NCBI RefSeq assembly: GCF_020783655.1
Contig: NZ_JAJGQH010000018.1
Coordinates: forward strand, 62,001-126,000
Origin: Xanthomonas melonis
GTDB taxonomy: Bacteria > Pseudomonadota > Gammaproteobacteria > Xanthomonadales > Xanthomonadaceae
Length of the DNA stretch: 64,000 nt
Direction: 5' to 3'
The notes under the pieces are model-generated. The model was given only the letters and a program-made list of their open reading frames with translations. It was not told the DNA's origin and did no database searches. This document shows positions 34,475 through 42,331 of the stretch, piece after piece (the stretch's first letter is position 1; every line of letters begins with the position of its first letter). Position numbers and translations under genes: made by a program.

Positions 34475-35533
34475 TCAATCTTCCGGCGGCTGGCAGGAGT
34501 CGCGCACGATCAGGTGCGGGCGCACGCTGGCGGTGGGCAGCTGCGGGGCGTTATCGGGCTGGATCAGCATGGCCGCCGCAGTGCGCCCGGTGTCACGGGT
34601 ATGCCGGCGCACCGAGGTCAGGGGCGGCCACAGGCGCGAGGCCAGCGAGCTGTCGTCGTAGCCGATCACCGAGAGCTGGCGTGGAATGCTGATCCCGGCA
34701 CGCAGGGCCACCTTGTAGATACCGGCGGCCATCTCGTCGTTACCGGTGAAGATGGCGGTGGGCCGCTTCTTGCCCAGCAACAGCTTTTCGGCCGCCGCCA
34801 CGCCCGACTCGAAGGTGTAGCCGGCCTCGACGATGCGTTCGGGCGGCAGCTCGATGCCGCGCCGGGTCAGCGCATCGGCGAAGCCTGCGGTGCGTTCGAT
34901 CGAGGAGCGGTAGGCGCTGGGGCCGGTGACCAGGGCGATGTCGCGGTGGCCGAGCGACAGCAGGTAGTCGGCCGCCTCGGCGGCGCCGTCGCGGTCGTGG
35001 GTGATCACCGTCTGCGAGGTGGCGTCCAGCGCGATCGAGGCGATGCGGGTATAGCGGCAGCCGATCTCGGCCAGCATGTCGGCCAGCGCCTGGTCTTCGG
35101 AGGCGCGCGGCACCAGGATCACCCCATGCAGCTTCTGCGCCTGCGCGAAGCGGCGCACGCCTTCGATATAGCCGGGGCTGCGGCTGTCGCAGGGGTGCAC
35201 CACCAGCTCGAAACTGGAGCCTCGCAGCGCGTCCAGCGCGCCGTACTGCATGTCCACGATGTACTGCGCGGTGGGGTTGTCGTAGACCATGCCGATCAGG
35301 AACGAGCGCCGGAACGCCAGCCCGCGCGCCAGCGGGTCGGGCGCATAGCCGACCTCGCGCATCAGCGCTTCGACCTTCTCGCGGGTGTCCTGGCGTACCA
35401 GCGGCGAGTTGTTGATGATGCGCGAGACGGTCTTCTTGGATACGCCCGACATCCGCGCGATGTCGTTGATCGTTGCGACCTTGCCCTTCGGCAGGCCTGG
35501 CATTCCCTCATCGGGCATCTTGCGGGCGGGCAT
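34475..35533 (-). CDS. LacI-family regulator of the pectin cluster (KdgR-like role)
   Basis: 352 residues. The helix-turn-helix (ATINDIARMSGVSKKTVSRI, then NNSPLVRQDTREKV) sits near residues 18-55, after a short basic extension. A periplasmic-binding-protein-like sensor domain ending in SVIGYDDSSLASRLWPPLTSV follows. It lies between the GH43/TRAP genes and the kdu operon, and the operator-like motif occurs before these units, so it is the likely repressor. The inducer is probably a pectin-derived keto-sugar acid, as for KdgR. The start at 35533 has no strong ribosome site, and internal ATGs follow. The open frame continuing to 37315 is only the GH43 shadow. Confidence 0.85.
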   Translation of the reverse strand: MPARKMPDEGMPGLPKGKVATINDIARMSGVSKKTVSRIINNSPLVRQDTREKVEALMREVGYAPDPLARGLAFRRSFLIGMVYDNPTAQYIVDMQYGALDALRGSSFELVVHPCDSRSPGYIEGVRRFAQAQKLHGVILVPRASEDQALADMLAEIGCRYTRIASIALDATSQTVITHDRDGAAEAADYLLSLGHRDIALVTGPSAYRSSIERTAGFADALTRRGIELPPERIVEAGYTFESGVAAAEKLLLGKKRPTAIFTGNDEMAAGIYKVALRAGISIPRQLSVIGYDDSSLASRLWPPLTSVRRHTRDTGRTAAAMLIQPDNAPQLPTASVRPHLIVRDSCQPPED

Positions 35534-35673
35534 AGCGGTCAACCGTTGAAGTTGATTGGATTCTACCGGCCATGGAGCCGGCAGACCTGAGCGCAGCCTG
35601 CTGCTGGGCCGGATCCGCTGCGTCGGGCAGGCTGCAGCGCATTCGCTGCGGCATGCCCGGTGGTGCAGAACGG

Positions 35674-37257
35674 TCAGTCCAGGGCGCGGTAGCGGAAGTT
35701 GCGGAACTCCACCTGACCATCGCCGGCGGCGTACAGCGCCGGCTTCAGCGCCAGGAACTTGCCGGCCACGTTGTGGTGGTAGCCGGACACTTCCATCTGC
35801 ACCGGGTACTTGGTCCAGGCCTTGCCGTCGGTACTGCTGTGGATGGTGACGATGTGCCGGTTGTTGGTGACCCGCAGCCACAGCGTGCCGCCGTCGGCGC
35901 TGGGCGCCAGCTTGGCCGGGCGCTCCTCGCCATAGCGGTGCATGACGAAATTTTCGCCATTGCTGCCCACCCCGGCGTAGAGCTTGTCGCTGTAGAACAG
36001 CAGCGCACCGCCCTGCCCGCCCGGCGCCACGGTCATCTGCACCTCGAACTGGTAGGCCGGGTCGGTGGCGATCACCGTCAGCGGCGAGGCATCGCGCGGC
36101 GCGCTGCCCTTGCCCTGCAGACGCAACACGCCATTGCCCACCTGCAGGCGCCTGGCCTCGTCGGCGGCCGGATTGAAGAACGCCCACTGCGGGCCCAGCG
36201 TGCTGGCGCGGAAGTCGTCCGACAGCGCCAGCCCGTGCTGCAGCGCCTGCCCACTGGGCTTTTTCAGCGGTTTGCCCAGATCGCCGCCCTTGGCCACGAA
36301 CCAGCCGTCGGGCGTCCATTCGATCGGGTCCAGCAACGCCTGCCGGCCCAACGTCCAGAAGCCGTTTTCGTAGCCGTGGTAGAGCATCCACCAGCGCTTG
36401 TCGGTGCCTTCCACCAGGGTGGCGTGGCCGCGCGACCACCATGGCTCCTGCGCGCTCCTGGTGCGGGTGATCGGGTTGTTGGGTGCGTTCTGCCAGGGAC
36501 CATGGATCGAACGCGAGCGCGCGGTGATCACCATGTGCCCGGTCGGCGGGCCGGCGGTGCCGCCGACCGCGGTGGTCATGTAGTACCAGCCGTTGTGGCG
36601 GGTGATCTTGGGGCCTTCCTGCGCGTAGCCTTCCACGTCCCAGCTTTCCGGATACTTCCAGCCGTCGTAGACGTGCTTGGGGGTGCCGACCACCTTCAGG
36701 CCGTCGTCGGACAGCTGCACATAATCGCCGCCGCTCAGGAACAGATAGCGCTTGCCGTCTTCGCCCACCGCGTGGCCGGGGTCGATGTACTTGCCCAGGC
36801 CGATGTCGATCGGTGCGCTCCACGGGCCCTTGATGTCGTCGGCCCACACCACGAAGTTGCTGCGCTCGCCCTGGTCGCCGCGCCGGGCCGGGAAATAGAT
36901 GTAGTAGCGCTTGCCGTGCTTGATCAGGTCCGGTGCCCAGATCGCGCCCACGTTCTGGGTGATCGCATGGCCCAGCGGCTGCCAGTTGACCAGATCGCGC
37001 GAATGCCAGATCGGCAGGCCCGGGTAGGCATCGAACGAGGACAGCGTGAGGTAGTAGTCCTGCCCGTCCTTGAGCACCGAGGGATCCGGGTGGTCGCCGG
37101 CCAGGACCGGATTGAGATAGGTGCCATTGCCTTGATCGGCGATGCGCTGGTGTTCGATGCCGCGTTTCCAGTCCGCCGCGCCGCTCAGGCCGGCGCAGAG
37201 CAACAGTCCGCCGGCAACCAGCCAACGCCATCGGGATGAGGTGATACGCACACGCAT
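35674..37257 (-). CDS. Glycoside hydrolase family 43 exported enzyme
   Basis: 527 residues with a signal peptide (about 1-27). A five-bladed propeller follows with GH43 residues D58 in DHPDPS, D110 in IWAPDL and probable acid E214 in AQEGPKI. A C-terminal concanavalin-like sheet (about 345-525, ending EFRNFRYRAL) completes a two-domain beta-xylosidase / arabinofuranosidase / galactosidase type. In this cluster an arabinan or galactan side chain of pectin is the likely target, but GH43 specificity cannot be read reliably. It is preceded by operator site B. Confidence 0.88.
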   Translation of the reverse strand: MRVRITSSRWRWLVAGGLLLCAGLSGAADWKRGIEHQRIADQGNGTYLNPVLAGDHPDPSVLKDGQDYYLTLSSFDAYPGLPIWHSRDLVNWQPLGHAITQNVGAIWAPDLIKHGKRYYIYFPARRGDQGERSNFVVWADDIKGPWSAPIDIGLGKYIDPGHAVGEDGKRYLFLSGGDYVQLSDDGLKVVGTPKHVYDGWKYPESWDVEGYAQEGPKITRHNGWYYMTTAVGGTAGPPTGHMVITARSRSIHGPWQNAPNNPITRTRSAQEPWWSRGHATLVEGTDKRWWMLYHGYENGFWTLGRQALLDPIEWTPDGWFVAKGGDLGKPLKKPSGQALQHGLALSDDFRASTLGPQWAFFNPAADEARRLQVGNGVLRLQGKGSAPRDASPLTVIATDPAYQFEVQMTVAPGGQGGALLFYSDKLYAGVGSNGENFVMHRYGEERPAKLAPSADGGTLWLRVTNNRHIVTIHSSTDGKAWTKYPVQMEVSGYHHNVAGKFLALKPALYAAGDGQVEFRNFRYRALD

Positions 37258-37307
37258 GCTTTCTCTCCTGGTCCCCGGATACCGGGGCTGTGCGGCAACC
37301 GGCAGAC

Positions 37308-37325
37308 AATGCCACCGGTTAACCG
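37308..37325 (+). promoter_or_regulatory. Operator-like motif, site B (GH43 promoter)
   Basis: AATGCCACCGGTTAACCG, containing a perfect 12-bp palindrome CCGGTTAACCGG (37314-37325 with the next base context). It is 51 bases upstream of the GH43 start and differs from site A at two positions. Lies in the 205-base gap after the TRAP permease gene, where no other feature is seen. Confidence 0.6.
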
Positions 37326-37462
37326 GATGAGGCGGAACCCTCCCGCCGGCAGCGATGCCTGACGCGTCTGCGCGACATCGGGCATGGCCGGCAGATGGGA
37401 ACCGCTGCGGCGCTCGGCGCCGCCCCGGTCGCCCGCCTGCCGGCGCGCGGTCGTTCAGGCCC

Positions 37463-38746
37463 TCAGGCGCGCAGCGCGCGTGGCAGCCACAACGACAGTT
37501 CGGGGAAGAACGCCACGATCAGCAACACGCACAACGCCGCCAGCCAGAACGGCCAGATGGTGCGCATGCTCTGGGCGATGGTGATCTGCCCGATCGAGGT
37601 ACCGATGAACAGCACCGAGCCGATCGGCGGGGTGATCAGACCGATACCGCCGGCCAGCACCATCACCAGGCCGAAGTGGATCGGATCGATGCCATAGGCC
37701 TTGACCACCGGCAGGAAGATCGGCGTGCAGATCAGGATCTTCGGCGCCAGGTCCATGAACATGCCCAGCAGCAGCAACAGCACCACGATCATCAGCAGCA
37801 CCGTGCGCTGGCTGTCGGCGATGGCCTGCAGGAACTTCACCGCCGCCGCCGGCACCTGCAGATACGCCAGCAACCAGCCGAACACCGCCGCGGTGGCGAT
37901 CACGAACAGGATCACGCCGGTGGTGCGCGCGGCATGCGTCACCGCCGCGAAGAACTCTGCCCAGCGCAACTGGCGATACAGCAAGGCGGTGACGATCAGC
38001 GCATACACCACCGCGATCGCCGCGCTCTCCACCGCAGTGAAGATGCCGGCGCGAATGCCGATGAAGATCAAGGCGACCAGCCCCAGCCCCGGCAGCGCGC
38101 CGACCAGGCGCAGTGCCACCGCGCGCCAGCCGGGGAACGGTTCGGTGCCGTAGCCGCGATGGCGTGCCACCGCATAGCCGGTGATCATCATCGCCGCGGT
38201 CATCAGCAACGCAGGCACGATGCCGGCGGCGAACAGATCGGCGATCGACAGCCCGCCGCCGGCCGCGGCCGAGAACAGGATCAGGTTGTGCGAGGGCGGC
38301 ACCAGCAGGGCCACCAGCGCCGCGGTCATGCTCACGTTCACCGCGTAATCGCGGTCGTAACCGCGCTTGATCATCTGCGGAATCATGGTGCCGCCCACCG
38401 CCGAGACATCGGCGATGGCGGAACCGGACACGCCGCCGAAGAACAGCGACGACAGCACGCTGACCTGGCCCAGGCCGCCGCGCACGCGCCCCACCAGGGA
38501 CGAGGCCAGCGCGATCAGGCGTTCGGAAATGCCACCGCGCAGCATCAGCTCGCCGGCGAAGATGAACAGCGGAATCGCGATCAGCGACGCCGAGCCGCTG
38601 CCGGCGGAGATCTGCTGCACCAAGACCACCGTGGGCAGGTCCAGATACAGCAGCGTGGCCAGTGCGGCCGCGCCCAGGGCGTAGGCCACCGGCACGCCGA
38701 TCAGCAGCAGCACCACGAAGGTTCCCAACAACATCGCGATGCCCAT
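37463..38746 (-). CDS. TRAP transporter large permease (DctM type)
   Basis: 427 residues, about twelve membrane segments. DctM landmarks include GSGSASLIAIPLFIFAGELM, FGGVSGSAIADVSAVG and GLITPPIGSVLF. It is the ion-coupled permease of a TRAP system. ATG at 38746 overlaps the stop of the small permease (TGATG). Frames reaching 38920 are extensions into that gene. With the binding protein and small permease it likely imports unsaturated galacturonide or rhamnogalacturonan products, judged from the cluster. Confidence 0.92.
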   Translation of the reverse strand: MGIAMLLGTFVVLLLIGVPVAYALGAAALATLLYLDLPTVVLVQQISAGSGSASLIAIPLFIFAGELMLRGGISERLIALASSLVGRVRGGLGQVSVLSSLFFGGVSGSAIADVSAVGGTMIPQMIKRGYDRDYAVNVSMTAALVALLVPPSHNLILFSAAAGGGLSIADLFAAGIVPALLMTAAMMITGYAVARHRGYGTEPFPGWRAVALRLVGALPGLGLVALIFIGIRAGIFTAVESAAIAVVYALIVTALLYRQLRWAEFFAAVTHAARTTGVILFVIATAAVFGWLLAYLQVPAAAVKFLQAIADSQRTVLLMIVVLLLLLGMFMDLAPKILICTPIFLPVVKAYGIDPIHFGLVMVLAGGIGLITPPIGSVLFIGTSIGQITIAQSMRTIWPFWLAALCVLLIVAFFPELSLWLPRALRA

Positions 38747-39267
38747 CAGCGCACTCCTGTGGTGTGGATGGGGCGCAGCACACGCCACAACTTGAACAAG
38801 GCAAACAACACCATCAACGCACCGCCGATCGACAACGGCAGGTAGTTGATGCTCTGCGGCATCTGCGCGCCGGCCATCTTGATGTCCAGGCCATCGAGCA
38901 GCAGCGCCGCGCTCCACCACGCCAGCACCGCGCCGATGGCGAGGATCATCAGCGGGCGAATCACTTCGAAGATTCTGCGTACCAGCGGCGGCACGTGTTC
39001 GCCCAGCAGGTAGAAGCCGAAGTGGCGGTTGGTGTGCACGCCGGCGGCGGCGCCCAGGCTCAGCGCGGTACTCAGCAGCAGCAAGGTCACCGGCTCGGTC
39101 CAGCTGGGCGAGTCGTTGAGCACGTAGCGGGTGAATACCTGCCAGCCCTGCACCACCACCAGGCCCAGCAACGCCAGCGAGGCCACGCCAATGGCAAGGT
39201 CGGAAATGCGGTCCAGCGCGCGCTGCAACGGCGCGACCGGGACGGCAACGGTCTCGGGTTCGGTCAT
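38746..39267 (-). CDS. TRAP transporter small permease (DctQ type)
   Basis: 173 residues with four membrane helices (about 24-46, 60-78, 95-115, 135-160), the DctQ layout. A ribosome site AGAGGTG lies seven bases before ATG 39267, which was therefore chosen over the upstream frame start. It couples the large permease to substrate delivery. It begins ten bases after the binding-protein stop and overlaps the large permease start. Confidence 0.9.
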   Translation of the reverse strand: MTEPETVAVPVAPLQRALDRISDLAIGVASLALLGLVVVQGWQVFTRYVLNDSPSWTEPVTLLLLSTALSLGAAAGVHTNRHFGFYLLGEHVPPLVRRIFEVIRPLMILAIGAVLAWWSAALLLDGLDIKMAGAQMPQSINYLPLSIGGALMVLFALFKLWRVLRPIHTTGVR

Positions 39268-39277
39268 CGGGACACCT

Positions 39278-40276
39278 CTATGCAAAATCGCGGATGCGGC
39301 GGTACAGCGCTTCGATCTCGGGCTGCTTGCGGTATTCGGCCAGCAGCGGCGCGGCGGCGGCGCGGAATGCCGGCATGTCGACCTGATTGAGCTTGACGCC
39401 GTAATCGATCACCTGCTGGCGTGCCACCGTCTCGGAGGCATCCCACAGGTTGCGCATCACCGGCACCGATGCGCGCGCCAGTTCCACCACCAGGCCGCGA
39501 TCGGCCGCGCTCAGCGATTCGAAGCTCTGCCGCGACATCACCAGGATGTCCGGCGCATAGGAATGCTCGCTCTGCGACCAGTAGTGCGCGGCTTCGAAAT
39601 GCCGGCTGGACTGGAAGCTGCGCATGTTGTTCTCCGCACCGTCGATCATGTGCGTTTCCATCGCCGAGAACGTCTCGCCCAGCGACATCGGCGTGGGGTT
39701 GGCGCCCAGCATGCGCATCAGCTTGAGGAAGATGTCCGACGAGGCCACGCGCAGTTTCAGGCCCTTGAGATCTTCCGGGCGGTGCAGCGGGTGCTTGGTG
39801 TTGTAGAAGCAGCGCGCGCCCGAATCGTAGATGGCCAGACCGACCAGGCCGCGCTGCTCGAAGCTGCGCAGCACGCTGTCGCCCACATGCCCGTCGATCG
39901 CACGGCGCAGGTGCGGCACCGAGTCGAACACGTACGGCAGGCACAGCGCCTGGGTCAGCGGAAAGGTGTTGTTCAACGCGCCGGAGTAGACGCGGGTGAT
40001 GTCGATGGCGCCGAAGCGCGCCATGTCGATCGCCTCCGACTCGCGGCCCAGCTGGCCGGAATGGTACTGGCGCAGCTTGAGCCGGCCATTGGTGCGGGCT
40101 TCGAGCTGCTTGCCGAACCAGCGCACCGCCTCCACCGTGGGGTAGTCGCCCACGTGCACATCGGTGGCGGTGAGCAGCTGGCCGCCGGGGATCGGCGTGG
40201 TGGCGCCGGCGCCCAGCCAGGGGCCGGCGGCGGCGGCGCCGAGCCCGGCACCGAGGAAATGTCTGCGTGTGATCAT
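39278..40276 (-). CDS. TRAP transporter substrate-binding protein (DctP family)
   Basis: 332 residues with a Tat-like N-terminus (TRRHFLGAGLGAAAAG). The DctP fold follows: GQLGRESEAIDMARFGAIDI, LKGLKLRVASSD, and MIDGAENN with the acid-binding arginine region. DctP proteins bind organic acids in the periplasm through a conserved arginine (RVASSD region). With pectin enzymes on both sides the ligand is probably a uronate or oligouronide. It is the first TRAP gene, 37 bases after the hydratase gene. Confidence 0.9.
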   Translation of the reverse strand: MITRRHFLGAGLGAAAAGPWLGAGATTPIPGGQLLTATDVHVGDYPTVEAVRWFGKQLEARTNGRLKLRQYHSGQLGRESEAIDMARFGAIDITRVYSGALNNTFPLTQALCLPYVFDSVPHLRRAIDGHVGDSVLRSFEQRGLVGLAIYDSGARCFYNTKHPLHRPEDLKGLKLRVASSDIFLKLMRMLGANPTPMSLGETFSAMETHMIDGAENNMRSFQSSRHFEAAHYWSQSEHSYAPDILVMSRQSFESLSAADRGLVVELARASVPVMRNLWDASETVARQQVIDYGVKLNQVDMPAFRAAAAPLLAEYRKQPEIEALYRRIRDFA

Positions 40277-40313
40277 TGGCGCCCTCCCAAGCGTCTGGTC
40301 ACGGTGATCCGTC

Positions 40314-41135
40314 TCAATTGGCGGACACGGCCGTACAGGAAATGTCGCCGATGCCGGCGAAACGAATCAGCGCATGCTGTCCCACTTCGATGTCGTGGAT
40401 ACCGGTGGCATTGCCGGTGGCAATGAGATCACCGCGCTTGAGCGGGCGCCCGCGCAGAGCCGAACGGCTGAGCGCGAACGCGTAGGCCGCGCGCAGCCCG
40501 CCGGGCAGCGTAGTGGCGCCGCCGGTTCCCACCACCTGGTCGTCGATCCGGGTCTCGGCGCTCAGCGTGGCCTCGTCGCGACCCAGCCAGTCGGTGACTT
40601 CGGGGCCCAGGATCAGGCCGTTGTTGTTGCCGAAATCCGAAATCACCACCCGCGGGCCCAGCTTGTTGATGGTCGCCAGCGGGCTGCTGGCCACTTCCAC
40701 GCCGATGAACAGCCGCGCCGGCAGCGCCGCGGCCTCGTCCGCGGTGTAATGGGTCTTGCCGCTGGGCGCATCGGCCTCCAGGCGCAGGACGTATTCGGCT
40801 TCCACGGCGCCGAAGCCGCCGACGAAGACCGGAATCTCGGTTGTTCCACCGGTAGCATTCCAGAGCTTCTGCGAGAAGATTGGGCCGAGCAGACGCTCGT
40901 CGCCCGAACCATCGCGGCGTTCGGCAGCGATATAGCCCACCTTCCAGCCGACCACCTGGTCGTGCCACTGGCTGATGGCGATGTCCTGCACCTGATACGC
41001 GGTGACCAGATCGTCGGGGATTTGCCCTGGAAACTCGGGAAGCGATGCGCCTGCACGGCGTGCCTCCACGAAGCGCTGAGCGATTGCGGACAGCGGGGAT
41101 GTGGACGATGGCGGGGTCGCGGCGTCGTTGCTCAA
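40314..41135 (-). CDS. 2-keto-4-pentenoate hydratase / FAH-family enzyme
   Basis: 273 residues of the MhpD/HpcG branch of the fumarylacetoacetate hydrolase fold. Seen are the VGWKVGYI motif, the metal-binding FVGGFGAVEAEYVLRLE stretch, and LRAAYAFALS. The start is most likely TTG at 41135: AGGGAGA lies eight bases before it, and no ATG is suitably placed. The gene precedes the TRAP genes in one operon, under operator site C. Members hydrate or decarboxylate 2-oxo-enoic acids. In this cluster a keto-deoxy sugar acid is a plausible substrate, but this is speculation. Confidence 0.8.
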   Translation of the reverse strand: MSNDAATPPSSTSPLSAIAQRFVEARRAGASLPEFPGQIPDDLVTAYQVQDIAISQWHDQVVGWKVGYIAAERRDGSGDERLLGPIFSQKLWNATGGTTEIPVFVGGFGAVEAEYVLRLEADAPSGKTHYTADEAAALPARLFIGVEVASSPLATINKLGPRVVISDFGNNNGLILGPEVTDWLGRDEATLSAETRIDDQVVGTGGATTLPGGLRAAYAFALSRSALRGRPLKRGDLIATGNATGIHDIEVGQHALIRFAGIGDISCTAVSAN

Positions 41136-41198
41136 GGGTGTCTCCCTGAAAGGTGTTTTGTTGCACTGCCAATCGACAGCGGCACGGTGTGCTGTATA

Positions 41199-41216
41199 TG
41201 GTAAACCGGTGTCATT
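41199..41216 (-). promoter_or_regulatory. Operator-like motif, site C (divergent hydratase/esterase promoter)
   Basis: On the minus strand it reads AATGACACCGGTTTACCA, one base different from site A. It lies centrally in the 137-base gap, 64 bases from the hydratase start and 57 from the esterase start, so one site could control both operons. Confidence 0.6.
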
Positions 41217-41272
41217 GGCAATGTGCAGTGCGGCATTGTGACCGCCAACGCGAAGCGACCCTGGGAGGGGCG

Positions 41273-42331
41273 ATGCGACAGACGAGCTCGAACCCCCATG
41301 GCTGCGGGCAGCGACGCAGGATGTGCCGGGTCCCGGCGCTGATCCTGGGCACTCTGATGCTGCTGGGCACTCCCGCCTGGGCGGCCGAGACAGCCAGCGC
41401 CGATACGGCGGCCGAGCAGGCCAGCCGCATCGCACTCTGGCCCGCCGGGGTGGCACCGGGAGACACCGCACTGACGCAGCCACAGCGCATCGTGGAGCGC
41501 AGCAGCGATGCCGCCCACCCCGACCGCTACATCCAGGCCATCAGCCAGCCCTATCTGGTGGTGTACCGGCCAAAGCGGCCCAACGGCACCGCGCTGCTGG
41601 TCACCCCGGGCGGCGGCTACCAGCGCATCGTGCTGGACAACGAAGGCAGCATGCTGGCGCCGAGTTTCGTCGACACCGCGGGCATCACCCTGTTCGTGCT
41701 GCGCTACCGGCTGCCGGGCGAGGGCCATCCAGACGCTGCGGACGTGCCCCTGGCCGACGCCCAGCGCGCGCTGCGGCTGATCCGCGCCAATGCGGCGCGT
41801 TACGGCATCGACGCGCAGCGGGTCGGGGTGATGGGGTTTTCGGCCGGCGGCCATGTCGCCGCCAGCCTGGGCACGCGTTATGCCGCGCAGGTGTACCCGG
41901 CGCAGGACGCGGCCGATGCGCTGAGCGCGCGGCCCGATTTCCAGTTGCTGATCTACCCGGTCATCGACATGGACAGCGCCAACGCGCATCCAGGCTCGCG
42001 CGAGCGCCTGCTCGGCCGCACACCCGGCCAGGCGCAGGTGCGCGCCTATTCCCCGCAGCTGCACGTGGACGCCCGCACCCCGCCGGCCTTCCTGCTGCAC
42101 GCGCAGGACGACGCGGTGGTGCCGGTGCGCAACAGCCTGTTGATGTACGACGCGCTGTTGCATGCCGGCGTCGCCAGCGAGCTGCATGTGTTTCCGCAGG
42201 GCGGCCATGGCTTCGGCACCGGCCGCATCGCCGGGCTCACACTGGCTGCCTGGCCGCAGCTGGCGCAGGCCTGGATCGCCCGCGTCACCCAGCCACCGGT
42301 GGCAACGGCATCCAGGGAGGCCGGGCGATGA
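41273..42331 (+). CDS. Secreted alpha/beta-hydrolase, acetylesterase-like
   Basis: 352 residues. After a twin-arginine-like or Sec signal (about 15-37, ending PAWAAE) comes an alpha/beta-hydrolase with HGGG-like TPGGGY (111-116), nucleophile S190 in GFSAGGH, acid in AQDDAVVPV and histidine in QGGHGFG. This is the BD-FAE/acetyl-xylan esterase type, deacetylating polysaccharides or oligosaccharides. The ATG at 41273 has GGGAGGGG directly upstream, which decides the start. It is first in a three-gene esterase operon divergent from the hydratase-TRAP operon. Confidence 0.87.
   Translation: MRQTSSNPHGCGQRRRMCRVPALILGTLMLLGTPAWAAETASADTAAEQASRIALWPAGVAPGDTALTQPQRIVERSSDAAHPDRYIQAISQPYLVVYRPKRPNGTALLVTPGGGYQRIVLDNEGSMLAPSFVDTAGITLFVLRYRLPGEGHPDAADVPLADAQRALRLIRANAARYGIDAQRVGVMGFSAGGHVAASLGTRYAAQVYPAQDAADALSARPDFQLLIYPVIDMDSANAHPGSRERLLGRTPGQAQVRAYSPQLHVDARTPPAFLLHAQDDAVVPVRNSLLMYDALLHAGVASELHVFPQGGHGFGTGRIAGLTLAAWPQLAQAWIARVTQPPVATASREAGR

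Noticed and set aside
34475..37315. 946-residue frame joining the GH43 region to the LacI gene
   Set aside because: Only the LacI part has protein-like sequence. The upstream part is a wrong-frame reading of GH43, and a good start exists at 35533.
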